Assembly (NCBI GenBank): GCA_017853455.1
Contig: JAFMJM010000069.1
Span: 1-11,006, forward strand
DNA length: 11,006 bases
Direction: 5' to 3'
DNA from: Acidimicrobiia bacterium
Lineage (GTDB): Bacteria; Actinomycetota; Acidimicrobiia; IMCC26256; PALSA-555
Shown here: piece by piece, positions 10,975-11,006 of the stretch
Layout: each line of letters starts with the position of its first letter
How positions within the stretch are numbered: the stretch's first letter is position 1
Notes under the pieces: model-generated
Told to the model about the DNA's origin: nothing
What the model saw: only the letters and a program-made list of their open reading frames with translations
Databases searched by the model: none
Program-made: the position numbers and the translations under genes

Positions 10975-11006
10975 TTCAAATGTGACGTTCGTCCCAATTG
11001 CTGGAC

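Noticed and set aside
10287..10997. 236-aa minus-strand open frame over the right end, opposite the 138-aa gene
   Set aside because: It runs through the AT-rich promoter region and operator-like palindrome and into the end of the HAD gene. The plus-strand gene has a strong ribosome site and sensible composition.

Overview
The window is very GC-rich DNA (around 70% by eye) with GTG starts at most genes, tightly overlapped operons and strong G/C third-position bias. This fits a high-GC actinomycete; the gene mix makes me think of the class Acidimicrobiia, but there is no rRNA or other marker, so that placement is inference. All genes here look chromosomal and intact. I see no transposase, integrase, tRNA, rRNA or CRISPR.

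Left block (16-2724, minus strand): a three-gene operon, read right to left. It encodes an NTP_transf_5-type nucleotidyltransferase-fold protein, a GT-B (family 4-like) glycosyltransferase and a PqqD-fold protein with an unusual conserved-looking tail. A 57-bp divergent spacer separates it from a plus-strand gene for a GT8-like glycosyltransferase (2782-3696). Both divergent genes appear to be leaderless, each with a TANNNT -10 box 7-8 nt before its GTG.

Middle and right block (3804-10386, plus strand): a PIG-L deacetylase, then a small secreted protein with a C-terminal VPxGTWG/transmembrane/Arg tail, a membrane-embedded processive GT2 glycosyltransferase, a compact exosortase/archaeosortase-like protein with a Cys/Arg/His triad, a small membrane-anchored HEAT-like protein, an ATP-grasp ligase, a WecB-type UDP-GlcNAc 2-epimerase and a HAD hydrolase. 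Several junctions use the same 4-base GTGA stop/start overlap, so the run is almost certainly one translationally coupled operon. A perfect 13-bp inverted repeat lies just after the secreted-protein gene and may set its expression apart from the downstream genes.

Taken together this looks like a cell-surface glycan locus coupled to a dedicated protein-sorting system. WecB would supply UDP-ManNAc-type sugar. The glycosyltransferases build a polymer or oligosaccharide, and PIG-L, ATP-grasp and HAD proteins tailor it. The exosortase-like enzyme probably processes the one visible WG-CTERM substrate encoded two genes upstream. The PqqD plus nucleotidyltransferase pair resembles gene sets found beside exosortase/polysaccharide loci in other bacteria.

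The far right holds an unrecognised 138-aa protein (10512-10928). Its AT-richer promoter region carries a perfect 17-bp operator-like palindrome, and a hairpin that may be a terminator follows the gene.
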